A stretch of 64,000 nt of DNA, taken from positions 13,100,758-13,164,757 of the forward strand of contig CM072166.1 in NCBI GenBank assembly GCA_036850595.1. The letters are read 5' to 3'. Below are positions 1 through 12,817 of this stretch, piece after piece. The notes under the pieces were generated by a model. The model was not told the origin of the DNA and ran no database searches. It saw only the letters and a list, made by a program, of their open reading frames with translations. Source of the stretch: Rhyacichthys aspro. Lineage: Eukaryota > Chordata > Actinopteri > Gobiiformes > Rhyacichthyidae. Made by a program: the position numbers and the translations under genes. Position 1 is the stretch's first letter, and each line of letters begins with the position of its first letter.

Positions 1-764
1 ATATTGTGAACTAGTTTTGGTCATGTTCCTAATTAAAGGTTTCATGTGTAGTATTCCCGCTTGATTTATATCTGCTGGTCTCAAAAGCAGTGATTGGGTG
101 AGAGCTACACACACATCTGACCATGTAAATAAAAGTACAAAACGATGAAACACAGAAAAAGGGCTTTGCTTATTGGTCAGATAGTCACCTCCACATTGTT
201 CTGGAGGATCGCAGCTGCTGAAAAACACAATTGCATTGTGAGGATTAACTTTTTTTGTCATGAAAAAAACTAATGTCCTTATGCAGCAATAACATGAAGG
301 AAATATCACTGAGATTTTAGTAAACTTTTAATGACATTTTAAGTTTAACATTTAAATATTGTATTCAATCCTTGGCATAAGTTTGTGTGAGGTTTCATCC
401 GTACATCATTGTCTTTTACTTAACAGAATATGGCAACATTTCTTCAAATGGATGAAAACAAGGCAGATGTTTACATGAATCACAATCATAACACTATCAA
501 CAAACATGTTTCATTTTGTTGTAATAAAAAAGTACACTTTAACAAGTGGATGTTCATCTCTCTTGTGACAGACCGCTGATGGAGGACGAACACATATCCA
601 CACTGATTATTTTATAGTGCATTTGACCAAAAGTCTATGAAACTTAGATTTTGTGAAGAATCAAAGAGGCTGCTGGCTGTCAGTGCTGTGCTCTTATCTT
701 CATAGATAACATTAAATGGCTACATTATTTCAAAAGTATTAGATATTTTGATATGAAAATGTGA
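1..764. other. Intergenic AT-rich sequence beyond the mms19 3' end
   Basis: No coding exon is recognisable on either strand. A plus-strand AATAAA at 523-528 could be the polyadenylation signal of a neighbour entering from the left. In human the tail-to-tail neighbour of MMS19 is ZDHHC16, but nothing here identifies that gene. Confidence 0.4.
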
Positions 765-1140
765 TTTATTTATTTATTGTTATGATCAAAGATGTTTAAT
801 TCAGTTTTTTACTTTGTTATATATATATATATAGTGCTCCACAGTCAGTATACTCATATTTGTGCGTTCAAAAAAAACATTCAGGAAGCCACAACAAAAG
901 GAGGGTTAAAATGTATGACAGACCTAAAAAGAAAATTGGGACCAGAAAGTTTTTCTTCTTCTTCACGGCTTAAGTTCAGGGGTAAAAACTTCGACTCTCT
1001 TCTGACGAGGAAGATGTAAACATGGTGGCAAAAATCACCTTCCTCCTGGACTTCCTAAAAGAAACCTGTGAGAAAAAAGAATGTGATTTCATAAATGACA
1101 AATACATCATTTTAACTGTTTAATGGTTGTGTCTAATTTT
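765..1140 (-). other. mms19: mms19 3' UTR with clustered polyadenylation signals
   Basis: Downstream of the TAA stop, overlapping AATAAA hexamers on the minus strand lie at about 765-778 (seen as tttattt on the plus strand). A cleavage site shortly beyond would give a 3' UTR of about 0.4 kb. The extent is inferred; no transcript data were available. Confidence 0.5.
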
Positions 1141-4100
1141 TTACCATTCTCCTCGCGCCCGAACTGCCTCGCTCCTCACCAGCCTCTTCTTATCGTCCAG
1201 GGGTTGGGCCAGGGCACGCAGGACTCGAGCTCGAAATGGCAACACCTGAAAACATTTTTTGGAAGATAATATTTTACAAGGTCTTCTGGAGAGTGTGCCA
1301 GGGACGAGTGTTGAGTATTACAAAAAACTACCAAATTTGACTCTTAATTTACTGATTGTTTTCTGCTACAGAGTTCTGGATGTCACGTGTGTTCTGTCGG
1401 CCATATTGGCAGGAAAGAGCTTTAGATTTTCTTTCATAGATATGATTCGCGGCAGTGTAAATCTCAAACAGATGGACTTCATAAAGCACCTTTATTCCAC
1501 AGTCATTGAGCTAAACTTCATCAAATCAATAACTCTTATCATGCACCAGACATGACTGTTGACATAAACCTACAGTTCACAGACATTAACTATTACCTCT
1601 GTGCATCACTTTACCTGTTGCCTCTACACTCCAAAATCACAAAAGCAGCAAAATATGAAAGAAAATCTAAAGCTTGTTAGTCTTTAAATGTAAAATAAAG
1701 AGATGAACAAAAGGAGTTGTATGTTATAACATTAACTGGTCTGAAGTGGTTATACAGGATCCAGTCGGTCTGTTTTCAATACAAATCACAATTAAAAAAA
1801 ATATAGTTTTTAACTTTTCTGCGCTACTATCGGAGTCTGCTGCACAACAACTATCTACAATGTCACAGGACATGAAGACATCAGCTTTTATTATCTTTAG
1901 CTTTATGTCTATCATTAATAAAGTGTAGTGGCATGCTAATTAGCCATGTGCTTTTTGGTTTTGAGTTCACAAAGCACTGTTTTTATTCATTTTTGCTGTA
2001 ATGTAAAACCCTTGTGTGGTGTTTTTATTATATATAGATAGTAGAAACGAATCTAGAGGAAGCTGCATAGAAATAGTCTAAATGCTTTACTTTCTACAGA
2101 TTATTTTTGTTACTGTAGTTCACTGTACAGATGTGGTGCTTTCCTGCCTCAACAAGTTTATTGAGCTATATAAATCTCGCAGCACATTTATATCATAACA
2201 GCATGGATAGGTATTTTCTTGACCATTTTTTACAACTTTAAAACAGATACAATAGTGTGTTGTACCTCGTGGACAGGGAAGTGCGATAGTGCATGGATGC
2301 ACCTCAAAGAAGCAATCTTTACATTCTGCAAAAGAGAGGAATGAGAAAACATTACAAAGAGCTCAAATTTCAATGCATTTGTGAGCAATTTTATAATTGG
2401 CCTCACGTTTGAATAAGAAATATGTCACTGACCATGACTGGACTAGAAGTGAGGGCCAGTAGCCTGCTGACGAGTGCCTCAAGCTGCTGAATGAGTGCTG
2501 GAGGAGGGTCGATGAGGACAGGCTCCAGGCAGGACAGAGTGGACAGTTGGACGCTCCGATCGGGACAGGACAAGGCCTCCAGCAGCAGTGACAGGAGCTG
2601 GACCGAGACAAATACAAATAACTCCAAGGCTCTGTACTTCTTTTAACATTAAGAGGTGTTCAAAAAAACAAAACTCACTGATGGTAGTTCGGTCACTTGA
2701 ACCTGCTTGGGCAGTTTGTTGACAATATTGGACAGCGCTTTTAGGTAGTTTGGCTTCCGTTCTGAAAGAGGTAAATAAAAACTGATATGAATTAAATGAA
2801 AATATTAGTGCAAATGATCTGTGTAGTGTCAGTACCTTGTGCGGCGTGGAAGCCATTAACTAGTTTGGCTGAATTCTCACTAAAGAAGCGCTGGCGGTAC
2901 ATAATGCGTACATCCGAGTGGCAAACTCTATTGAGAATGTCACTAGAGTCACTCATCAGCAACGAAAAGCCGTCTGCTGCCATCGAACCCAGGTCGGCGT
3001 CGTCGAGCAGAGAGAAGAGCTACAGGAAGACATGGACAGAGCAAAATAAATGTAAAGAATACAAAAAAACAGCATCACATTCTGCAAAAACTGATGCCTA
3101 TTATCATCTTAAAGAGTCATTTATACATTAGATTGTATATTAGTTGATCTAGGAGAGGAGGGACTACTTTGTTGCTATTGACAATATTCAATCTAATCAG
3201 TTCAAGATATGGTGTCCCCCAAGGATCTATTATTGGTCCTCTTCTGTTCATTCTGCATATGCTTATGTTGGATAAGATTATAAGTAACAACAACATTTCC
3301 TACCACAATTACGCTGTCAACACACAAATCTGAACAGAATCACAAATGGAAGGTTCTGAACTACAGAGACAGAATTGCAAGAGAGCCGGTTAAAAATGGT
3401 GGAAATTGTTGTTTTAATTTTTCCTGAATTAACATTTTGTTTGGTTTTATCCATTTATTTTTGTTTTTATTTTGAAATGTTTTAGTCTCATATCCTGCTA
3501 ATACATTATCTATACTGTTATATTATAGTGCTATGTAGTGCTGTTTTAATGGACTTTAAAAAAAAAGCATTTTTCAGACTGAAATTAAAAATGATAACCC
3601 AAGCTTTTTTTTTTTTAATGCAGCTCCATTTTCCACCAAAGAGAGCCCATTTTGATCATAATCCATTCTATTTTGTCCAAATAAAAAACAACTACAACTA
3701 CTTGAGGCAATTAAAGTCCAGGTAAAATAGGTTAAAATCGCTTCATGTCTAACTCAAACCATTTAGAACCTGCTGAATTCCAACTAAAATCAATGAAAAC
3801 CTTTCAAAGACCAACTTAAACACCATAAAGCTTGTTCATCTAAACCCTAGACCCATTCAAGTTCAACAAGAAGCTCTTAACTCTATTTAAATTGAACTCA
3901 ACTCACTTGGACCTGTTTCATGTCCATTATCATTACTGTGTATATAGGTGGTACTTGGTGAGTAAAGTTTGAGAATCACTGTGTATGAAATGTAATGCCT
4001 TGTCATGAAAACATTCCTCTGAACAGTTTTCCAAGGCTTTCGACGATGTCTAAAATTATACTATAAAGTACTAAAATGTTGCGTTTACCTTGTCAGTCAG

Positions 4101-7100
4101 TGCCGTGGACAGGGGGTGGTATCTAAGGAGCAGGGCCCTAGCAACCTAGTGACCAAGAAAAAATTACTAATTATATTTTAAATGAACCACAAACAGGTTA
4201 CCTTGAATCAAGCTCTTACCCAGATCATCAATGTGAAGGCCTGAGTGCGCACAGTAGAGTTGGGAGAGTCTAGCTCACTGCACACTCTCTTCACTGTCCG
4301 TCGTATGAGGCTGTCCAGAGCGTCACCTGAGGACAAAAAAAAACAAAAAACAGCTTTCACACCAAACTGCAGTGATATCAGGTGATGTTGATGGACACAG
4401 GCGGACCTTGTGGCCTCTTGTTGACCAGCCCGGCAAAGCATTTAGCAGCCGAGGTGTAGGACAGAGTGTGAGAAGAGGTACAGCTCAGGTCCTCCAGCGC
4501 TGTCAGCAGCTCGTCCAACTGTGGGACTTGAACCTGCAGAACACACATAATATTAAGGTTTAAGGCTTTATGTGTTATGTCTATTGTTAGCTATGTACTT
4601 ACACTGCGCGGCAATGAACACACACAGCCCATGAGCAGACAAACCAACTGGGATTGCTTCCATGAGTCTCCCTGGTAAAAAACAAAAATGTGCTTTTTAA
4701 GTTCCATGTTTGCTTACTTTAAAAGACGTGTTATTTATGTTGGCAGCCTTCAAACCTTGAGGAGCTGGATGTGTGAAGGAAACGAATTGTCTGGCAAAAA
4801 GGAAACGTTGCCGTTCAGAAACAGCGACACAGCCTTTGAAGCCGTTTCTTCTGCCAACCTGATTTTGGAGAATAAACAGAAAGCCAAACAGAAATTGTAG
4901 TTAAATAAGGCAAATTTAAATATGGATAAAAAGGCAACATAAAAAAAGAGACAACACTACTGCTTTTTTATGGAAGAGGATTACTGTAAAAATTGGGGGG
5001 TTGGTCAGAATACACAAAATAAAAAAAATCTGAGAAAAAAGGCAGAATCTTTAAATTAAAGTCAGAATCCTAAGAAAAAAAGGCAGAATTCTTAGATTTA
5101 AGTCAAAATACTAAGTAAAAAGAAAGAATTCTAAAAAAGGCAGCATTCTTTAAGTCAGAATACTGAGGAAAAAGGCAGAATTAAGAGGAAAAAAAGACGA
5201 AATTTTGAGATTAAAGTAAGAATTCTAAGGGGAAAAAGTTTGAATATTATATAACAAATCAGAATTTTGAAATTAAAATCTCAATTAAAACATATAATAT
5301 ATTATGAGACCATATAAGGAAACATTAAGCAAGCTAATAGCGTAGAATTCTGAGATTATTCTTTTTTTTGGCTCTGATCCTCTGCTTTTGCTTCTAAAAA
5401 GACTTTAGTGAGTTCAGATTTAGCGTCAAACTATCCTTACTTGGGTTGTAGTCTGGAACAGGAAGTGCTGATGACAGGAACCATCGCAGACAGGACAGTC
5501 TCCTCCACCAAAGGACTAGGACGACCAGAAGACTCCTCACCTGAAATCACACATAAATTACACCAGTGACACCTTATTTAAACATCACATGCCCGTATAA
5601 ATAGTGAGTATAGTATATCCGCCCCACCCTGCAGAGCGGCCTGAAGCGCCAGGGACAGCAGACGCGGGATGATGACCTCATGAAAGCACCGCCCCGTCTC
5701 CTCTGTGTCCTGAACCTGCTCTGTGATCCTCTGCAGACTGCGACACGCCGACACCACGTCCTCCTCCGAGAAATTAACACTCCCTGAGAAATAAAAAACT
5801 TAATAATTCACTCTTAAACTAAAATCTTTTTAATCCTTCCTCCATTTATACCTGTGTGTGCAGCGCTGAGTAGCTCCAGCAGGACAGGTGTGCTTTCGTG
5901 GACAACAGAGGGCTGAGTGGACACAGCAGCCAGGGCAGACAGACACCGCTGACGTACTGCATGATGGGAAGGCTTTTTAGCAGACTCTATACTGTCTTCA
6001 TCCATAGGTACTGTTGAAGGAAAGTTTGGGAGAAATGACAACAGGATTTTTTTAAGAAAACTAAGTCATCTTATATCATTTTTAACTCAAATATTTAAAT
6101 GTCTGTTTGTTTTACCTGCAAATGTCTCAATCTTTAACCTTGGAATCATTTTAGTGATGAATTGTGCTGGATGTAATGCTGCTAAAGCTCCAGAACACTC
6201 CACTACCGCAAGGCTAGACAGAAAAAAACAAGTAAGTAAGATGATTATTGTTTGTACTGATAAAACTTTAAACTAGAGGATTAGGAGTACGCATTAATAC
6301 CACACTCTCTCGTCCTCCTCGTTCAGCAGCAGTTTGGTCAGGTGATCCACGGCGATCTCAATGTCAGAGTCCGCCAACAGACCTGAGAGAGGATAAATGT
6401 TTTGAGTGGAACAATACTGAACTAAAATAGGCCAAATAATGACAATGGTCGATGTCTAACCTTTCTGCTGAACAAGTGAAGTGAGCACAGAGGTGGCAGT
6501 GATCTGCAGACTGTCGTTGTTCTCGGACAGAGCTGAAAACACGATGCTGCACAGCGAAGAACGAAAGGCTACAAGAGCACTGTCTTCTGATCAGGGCACA
6601 AAACAGACAAGGAGATATATTAGAGTTGAATATTTATTGTATTTCACTATACAATGTTTGTAATCTTCTGAAACTACACTCACCATTTTCTGAAATCTGG
6701 CTGGTTTTTACTGACAGGATAAATTTCTGCACCACCTCCAGTAATGTCCGCCTGTGGGAACACTGCAAAAAAGAGACAGATTCGATTTAAGACTTAGTGG
6801 TTCACTCTTAAATCATTTTCCAGGACTTTTCTAGGAAACTTTTAAGACGCTTTCCTTCACATTTTACCACAGAGCCAATTAATTTCCTCTGGCTTTATAG
6901 GCAGTCATCAAATGAAAAAATAATCATTACTGAACTCTTCCTCTCTGACTCAGTTTAAACTCCACTCTACAAAATACAGAAACCTGTAGGGTCAAAATTC
7001 AAACTACAGGAGATTCACAGTATCAAAAGGCAAACTTTAAAGTCTTAGAGGGTCATGACCCCAATTACAGCAGCCGCAGAGGATTAAAACTCCAACTACA

Positions 7101-10100
7101 GCAGCTTCTGAGTGTCATAATCAAACTACAGCAGCGTCAGAGGGTAATAAACCAAATTACAGAAGCCTCACAGGATCAAAACTTAAACTACAGCAGCCTT
7201 AAGGGCTCAAAAATGAAATTACAGAAGTCAAACAGGGTGAAGCCTCAAACTACGTCAGAATTGGAGGGCCAAAACTAAAACTACTGAAACCTCAGAGGCT
7301 CAAAACCAAGGTCAAAACTTAAACTAGAAAAACCTCAGAGGGTCAAAACATAAACTGCAGCTGCCTCAGTGTATTACTACTCAAACTACAGCAGCCTCAG
7401 GAGCTGAAAACTGGAACTACAGAAGCCCCAGAGGGTCAAAACCCAAACTACAGCAACATCACGCCAAAATGTAAACTACAGCAGCCTTAGAGAGTCAGAA
7501 TATAAAGTCACAGTTCTCAATAAATTTACAGAAATGCTGCATCATTTATATAAAGCCAGGCAAGTTTTAAACTAAATGTACAGCAAAATGTACAAATGTA
7601 GAGCTAAAATATAAGTTATAACAGCGTTTGGATATTATTATTATTATATCTGGATATTTTCCACATTCCCATGAAGGAAAACTACTTTTTAACTTTCCAT
7701 GTTTTCAAAGACCCATGGAATCCCTGCATACGTCCCTCACGAAGACAAATGGCATTAAATCCATGTATACCTGTGTCATGCTGTTGTACTGCTCGATGAG
7801 TTTGGGCATGACAGCGGCTGTAACAACGTGACTGGCCCTGATGGAGGCGCTACAGGCTGCCTGCAGCAGTTTGGCGCTGGGCCACACCAGTTTCAGGTCT
7901 GGTTCACTCAGATGGGGCTTGCAGTCTGCAACAGGATCCCACACACAGGAAGTCAGAAAAGAACAATGGACTGGTTTTCCATTCAAAGACAATGTGATAC
8001 TGCCTCTCACAAATATAGTTTTACGTTTTTTTCCAAAGACATTAACAAGTTTTTAATCACCAGTCATAACCAGATCTAGGAATGTGCTGAGGGAGTCTTC
8101 GGAGTCAGAATTGAGGACTGAGCGAGAGACACAGGAAGTGAGTGCGGTGAGAGCGGCGAGGCCTGCAGACTCTATCTTTTCACTGGAGGTCTGAAACACC
8201 TGCAAACATGTGAGACATCTTTATACCTCATACATGGCTACAACCGCTATCAATACTCACATCAATATTCTTTGTTTCCTGGGCTTTAAGTAATGTTTTA
8301 TTTTTCTTATGCTGCCAAATTTAAATGACTTATTTACATTTTTGTGTAGTTGCTAACTTATTGTGCTAGTCACAAAATAACCAAAACACATAGTATATAA
8401 TGTTCAGGCAGTGTTACAGGTCGGCTCATTTACACTGAGCTGTCAAACTGACCTCTCTGCGGATAGATGCCCACAGTCCCTCGAGGAATTCTGCTAAGTC
8501 CTTATGCTCATACTGACACACGCATGCAGCCTGCAAACCAGAAAGAACAGTGAGAAAGTAATTCTAGATATCTCACTTTTTCAGGACAAATACAAATACT
8601 GACGTGTAGGTACCTGACACCAAAGCAATACCATGGTGCATCAGAAAAATATGCATCTTACTTGACCTAAATATTACTCTACTGAGAGACTCTTTGAGTG
8701 CCTGAACTTGTTTTTTGATACAGTAGTAACTTAATCCAGTTTCTAAATCCCTCAAAATAACATATGTTGCGTTTATGTACACACGTGTGCTCACATTTCA
8801 TTTTGATAAAGTGCTTTGGGTGAAACACTGGATTAAAGTAAAAACAGCAGTTGTTTCCTCATACACAAGACTTAATCACTTAAGTCTCATGTCACTGCAG
8901 AAAAGCACAAGAAGAGACAGGGCTGTTTTTGGGGGAGTAGCAGTTGAAGCAGCATTTTTTATAATGTCAGTGACTCTTTTTCTTGTTCAATGATTTGTAA
9001 TCCAAGTGTGAAGATGCTGTGTCTGCTGTTGACAGATGACAGCACACGCCCTAACAAATTATAAAGAACGAAACTGTCACCACGTATTAATCTCTTTAAC
9101 AGATACCCGCTACAGCTATTGGGTCAGACTCTAGTATTGGACTGGTGTGTCCCTAACCTTCTATTTTTAACCTGTGACTTGCTTTTAAAAGAGCAATCTG
9201 GTGTTGCCCCCAGAATGCCCCAGTTATGAACAAGCCTTTACTTTTGCACTGCAGCTTGGCCCAAGAGGTCATGGAAAAACACCCAAAGGGTTCAAAGGCA
9301 GTGCAAGAAAAGTCCACTTTTGAAAAGAGACCGCTCACCAGAGTTTGCAAGGAGTCCAACTTTGCACTTTGCACGTCGGAGTCTAGCTTTTCGATCAGGA
9401 GGGGTAACAGAAACTGTGACAGAAAAGCACAAAATATTAACAAAATGCAAGAAAGTATAATGTAAAAAAAATAAATGAGAGCATTACCTCAGCAAATTTT
9501 GGCGTCCCAGTGAGGATTGCCCTCAAAGCCTGGATGAGGTCTTCTTTGGTGATGCCGTGGGGGTCATTTGGAGGCTTACATTAAAGAAAAAGTTAAAAAT
9601 TTGCTTAAAATGACGACTGTTAAATTTATTTAATCTGTTTTCTGCTATTAATAGATATGACATTAAAATATGTTGTACCGAAGAACTTTTATTAAACCCT
9701 GAGAAAACAGATCGTGTTGTTTATTGTGAATAACACAAGCGACCAAAACAATCACACGACCTTTACCCTCTAATGGTGCTGAACTGGGAAACGTGTTCAG
9801 CAGACAAAAAACAGTTTCGCAAATATTGTTTCCTACACAGGTCGTCTGAGGCCACAGGAAGTCACTGATGACAATTCTGTCTGCTACGCGCTGTGTTTTC
9901 ATCAACTCTAGGCCTGAAGCAGCTGAGCAAACAAGGACTTACAGGGGTGAAGTCGATGGGGAAATAACAGGATGTCACTTCGAACAGCTCCTCTGCGAAT
10001 TTACCTGAAAAGAAGTGAAATATGTGATTGCCTATTTTGATAGAACTGAAAAAGACAGCCACGGTTTGGGTGTCTTATTTATAGATATGTGCTGTTACCT

Positions 10101-12817
10101 AAATCATAACCTCGATGGATTATGTTTTTTGCAATTTGAAAGGCTAGAAGCAGGTTGCGTGGATCTCTCTCGCCATCCATCGACTGGACAAAGCCGAAAA
10201 CAAAGTCGGCTCCTAAACTCTTCAGTTCTGTGGATTAGTCAAGGATAAAGATGGAATTCATTGTTTCAAGCATATCAATATATAGAGGCGGAGGGCAAAA
10301 TACACCACTAAAAACTATAAATGTGAGCTACTCAAAGCCTCATCTTTTTTATTGCTCCAAGCAATTTATTAGCAGGTAACTATCAACCTTATAATCTAAT
10401 ACGTGTCATTAGGTTAACCTCTTTGGAAAATAAGCAATAAAATAAATTAGGGGAAATAAGAAAGATTTAAGGCTAGCACCAAAAAACTGACCTTATGTTA
10501 ATAAACAGAACAGAAGCTAATGTGCACTAATAATTTGCATATGTGCTCTCATTGTACTATCATAGCATTTACAAAAACTCATTATTTACAATTATTCATT
10601 CATTCATTTTCTACCGCTTAGTCTCGTTTGGGGTCGCGGGTGGCTGGGGCCTATCACAGCAGCTCTGGGCCTTAGGCGGGGTACACCCTGGACAATGGCC
10701 AGTAAGTCGCAGCTTGAGAGGGGCATTACTCAGGACGGAAGAGGGTTGAGAGTTATGCCTATGATTAGGGCTGCACAATATATCACAATATTATCATTAT
10801 CGGAAGAATGGCGTTTGTAATAACATTATAATTTTCCATCTAATAAGACTTTTACTTTATTCCTGTCACAATCATCATTCAAACAAAGCCTGTGGTGTGT
10901 CCAAATTGAAAAGTTCTAGTTTAGTCTTTAATGTTGAATTTAGCTCCAGCTTTGAAGAGTGGAAGTTAGTGCAGAGCCTTGTTTATCTTTATATATTTTG
11001 ATTTCCTTTTTACTCTGTCAAAGCCCATTCAAATATCACAGGTCATGTTGTCATTGCAATATTTAGTTAGGTTTCGCATATCACATATTTATGCAGTTTT
11101 GTAAAAGAGACCTAAACTCATAGTTATTACATGTGTCTTACCAGCCTCTCTGGTTTCCATCAGGTTGATGAGCATGTTGTACACACACGCTCTATCTGCC
11201 AGCATCAGAGACTTCAGAAAAATAAAGACATCACATGACCTCAAAATTCAATTAAATGATTATTTAAATGTTTAAAAGGAAAACTAAGTCTCACCTGAAC
11301 ATGAACATCTTGGAACAAAGACCTCAGCATGGACACAGCTGAGCCTGGAGGCAACACTGTACATTTTGTCTGGGAAGGATAACAATAAAAGTGAGTGTCA
11401 AAGCTAAGAACATACAAAAAATGAAGAAAGTGATGCTAAAACAGATTAACTTAAAGATCCCAAAACATCCTCATATTGTCATATTTAATATAGGCTCATT
11501 ATTTGTTATTTGTCCCCATCACAATATTCATATCTCAAAGAACGTATCATAACATAATCTTATCAGAGTGTAGAGAGTGATGTGTTCTCATGACAAGAAT
11601 TACATAGATAAAGATATTATTCTCAATTTTTTGTATTAAGGAATCATCAAAGTGACTAATGCAGCCACAAAGTCACTTGTAGTAAAAAGTGTAATTCTGT
11701 TACTGGATCTGGCAGCAGTTTGGGTTTCAGAGTGATGTTATAGAAAACGTATGGGGTGTTGTTCCTGACCCTCACCAGTGCTTTGAGCCCTTGTAAGACA
11801 GGAGGTGTGACAACATAATGGTCCTTTAGGCGGTTTTCATAGAAGGCAATGAGCACTTCCACTGTGAAAAAGAAAAACACAATTAGTAAAATTATCAAGT
11901 AGATCAAAGTTGAAGTAGTATAACTATAATATGTCAAGTAAAGAAAATAAGTTATACCTTCTCTTTCTGTAAGACTGCCATAACATTCATTTAGAACTTC
12001 AGAGAGCAGCAGGACTCCTCGGGCTCGAGTGTGTGGCTGAGAGCTGGTCAAACTCAGACTAAAACAAAAAAATAACACTTAGTAAATACATCAAAGAAAA
12101 ATTACCTTACAACATCTTACAACGTGTGCTGTACTATTGCAGTTTCAAACTAATTAAATTCATATCCAGAGATATTACACTGACAACCTTGGCTGGAAAC
12201 TTACCCAAGTGCTTCCACCAGCTGCAGTACTGTGAACTGACCATCTTTGACAGCTGGAAAAAAACCCCCACTTTAGTTAACAATTACGTGAGTTCGTGTG
12301 TGTATATGAAACAAGCTAAAGGCAGGTTATCTCTTTAGTTAACAACACATTAGTAGCATCAGGGAGGGTCAAAGGTACAGAGTTCATTGACAGGATGCTT
12401 CAACAGCAGCTAGCAAGAGGCATGCGGATCAAACACACCACAGAACACAAAACAAGCATCAACATTCATTTTTCTTCTGACTGACAACATCATAAAACAC
12501 CAATTATACGTTTTCAGTACTCATATACAGTGTGAAAATGTTGACACTTGTGTAAAAACGCTTGTATTCTTGTATCATGCGGTTGGCCACCGCACAGGAT
12601 GTTGTGGCGCTAAGTTAGCTTGTCATTGTGTTGCGCATCCTTCAACGTGAGCTACAGCTTCACCCGCGCGGTTATACAACAAGTCATTCTGTAAAAATAT
12701 CACGAAATACGCGGTAGTGAATGTGCTACCTGCTGCCGCTTCCTTGGCCTTGCTGTCCACCACTCCAGACACAAACTCCTCAACCAGGGACAGCACCACG
12801 GCACTGTCCGCAGCCAT
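1141..12817 (-). CDS. mms19: MMS19, cytosolic iron-sulfur assembly targeting factor (30 coding exons, complete)
   Basis: Exons in transcript order: 12817-12730, 12253-12205, 12058-11958, 11861-11776, 11369-11295, 11211-11142, 10227-10099, 10004-9943, 9574-9488, 9413-9339, 8530-8453, 8199-8061, 7925-7771, 6762-6684, 6586-6461, 6382-6301, 6213-6116, 6010-5852, 5783-5628, 5540-5441, 4858-4756, 4671-4603, 4533-4407, 4326-4220, 4145-4089, 3019-2836, 2761-2679, 2597-2433, 2325-2266, 1245-1141. All introns are GT-AG and the frame stays open for 1017 residues; human MMS19 is about 1030. The start has a strong Kozak context (A at -3, G at +4). Diagnostic stretches are FYENRLKDHYVVTPPVLQG, EELFEVTSCYFPIDFTP, LWASIRREVFQTSSEK and LVWPSAKLLQAA, ending with LDDKKRLVRSEAVRARGEW. 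Family knowledge: HEAT repeats form an N-terminal MMS19 domain (about residues 45-305) and a C-terminal domain (about 510-970). The C-terminal domain holds CIAO1/CIAO2B, and the complex delivers Fe-S clusters to DNA repair and replication enzymes such as XPD. No break or frameshift is seen. Confidence 0.96.
1330..1985 (+). repeat. Interspersed repeat copy A, last mms19 intron
   Basis: Two blocks recur at 30750-31120 in the same orientation and order: a block containing gccatattggcaggaaa, and a block containing gctaattagccatg followed by gctttttggtt. Shared order and strand suggest copies of one transposon family. Element ends and class were not determined. Confidence 0.45.
3150..3345 (+). mobile_element. 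Degenerate LINE reverse-transcriptase fragment in an mms19 intron
   Basis: From 3208 one plus-strand frame reads YGVPQGSIIGPLLFILHML, the finger/palm motif typical of non-LTR retrotransposon reverse transcriptase. About 90 nt later the expected catalytic YADDTQ reads YAVNTQ, so both catalytic aspartates are lost. A stop follows soon after. It is a dead fragment, antisense to mms19, and accounts for part of the 1.07-kb intron at 3020-4088. The clade (Rex1/L2/CR1-like) cannot be fixed from so short a piece. Confidence 0.75.
4980..5350. repeat. Degenerate tandem repeat, unit about 30 bp, in an mms19 intron
   Basis: Successive units resemble aaaaaggcagaattct followed by aagattaaagtcagaa, about ten diverged copies. 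The region is A-rich on the plus strand, so U-rich in the mms19 transcript. It fills most of the intron at 4859-5440 and is not coding. Confidence 0.7.
6960..7510. repeat. Minisatellite-like array, unit about 31 bp, in an mms19 intron
   Basis: Roughly 16-17 imperfect units contain ctacagcagcctcagagg followed by gtcaaaactcaaa. The unit drifts and some copies have small indels. It lies inside the 1.0-kb intron at 6763-7770 between two intact mms19 exons. Units are contiguous without unique spacers, so this is not CRISPR-like. Confidence 0.8.
10594..10795 (+). repeat. High-copy teleost interspersed repeat fragment
   Basis: The sequence ctaccgcttagtctcgtttg, then ggggtcgcgg, gcctatcacagc and ggcggggtacaccctggac, matches a consensus I recall as very abundant in fish genomes. 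A second common fragment, gggctgcacaatatatcac, follows at about 10768. Both lie in the mms19 intron at 10228-11141. Class assignment is left open. Confidence 0.6.

Noticed and set aside
2479..2856. A 125-codon minus-strand frame over the mms19 3' exons.
   Set aside because: It is a different reading frame of real mms19 exons and their introns; the homologous frame is used in the gene model.
6960..7510. Regular repeats considered as a CRISPR-like array.
   Set aside because: Units are contiguous and diverged with no unique spacers, and lie inside a vertebrate intron.
11656..12078. A 140-codon minus-strand frame that looks like a separate gene.
   Set aside because: It spans two mms19 exons (11776-11861 and 11958-12058) plus the open intron between them. 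Splice sites and homology show the intron part is not coding.
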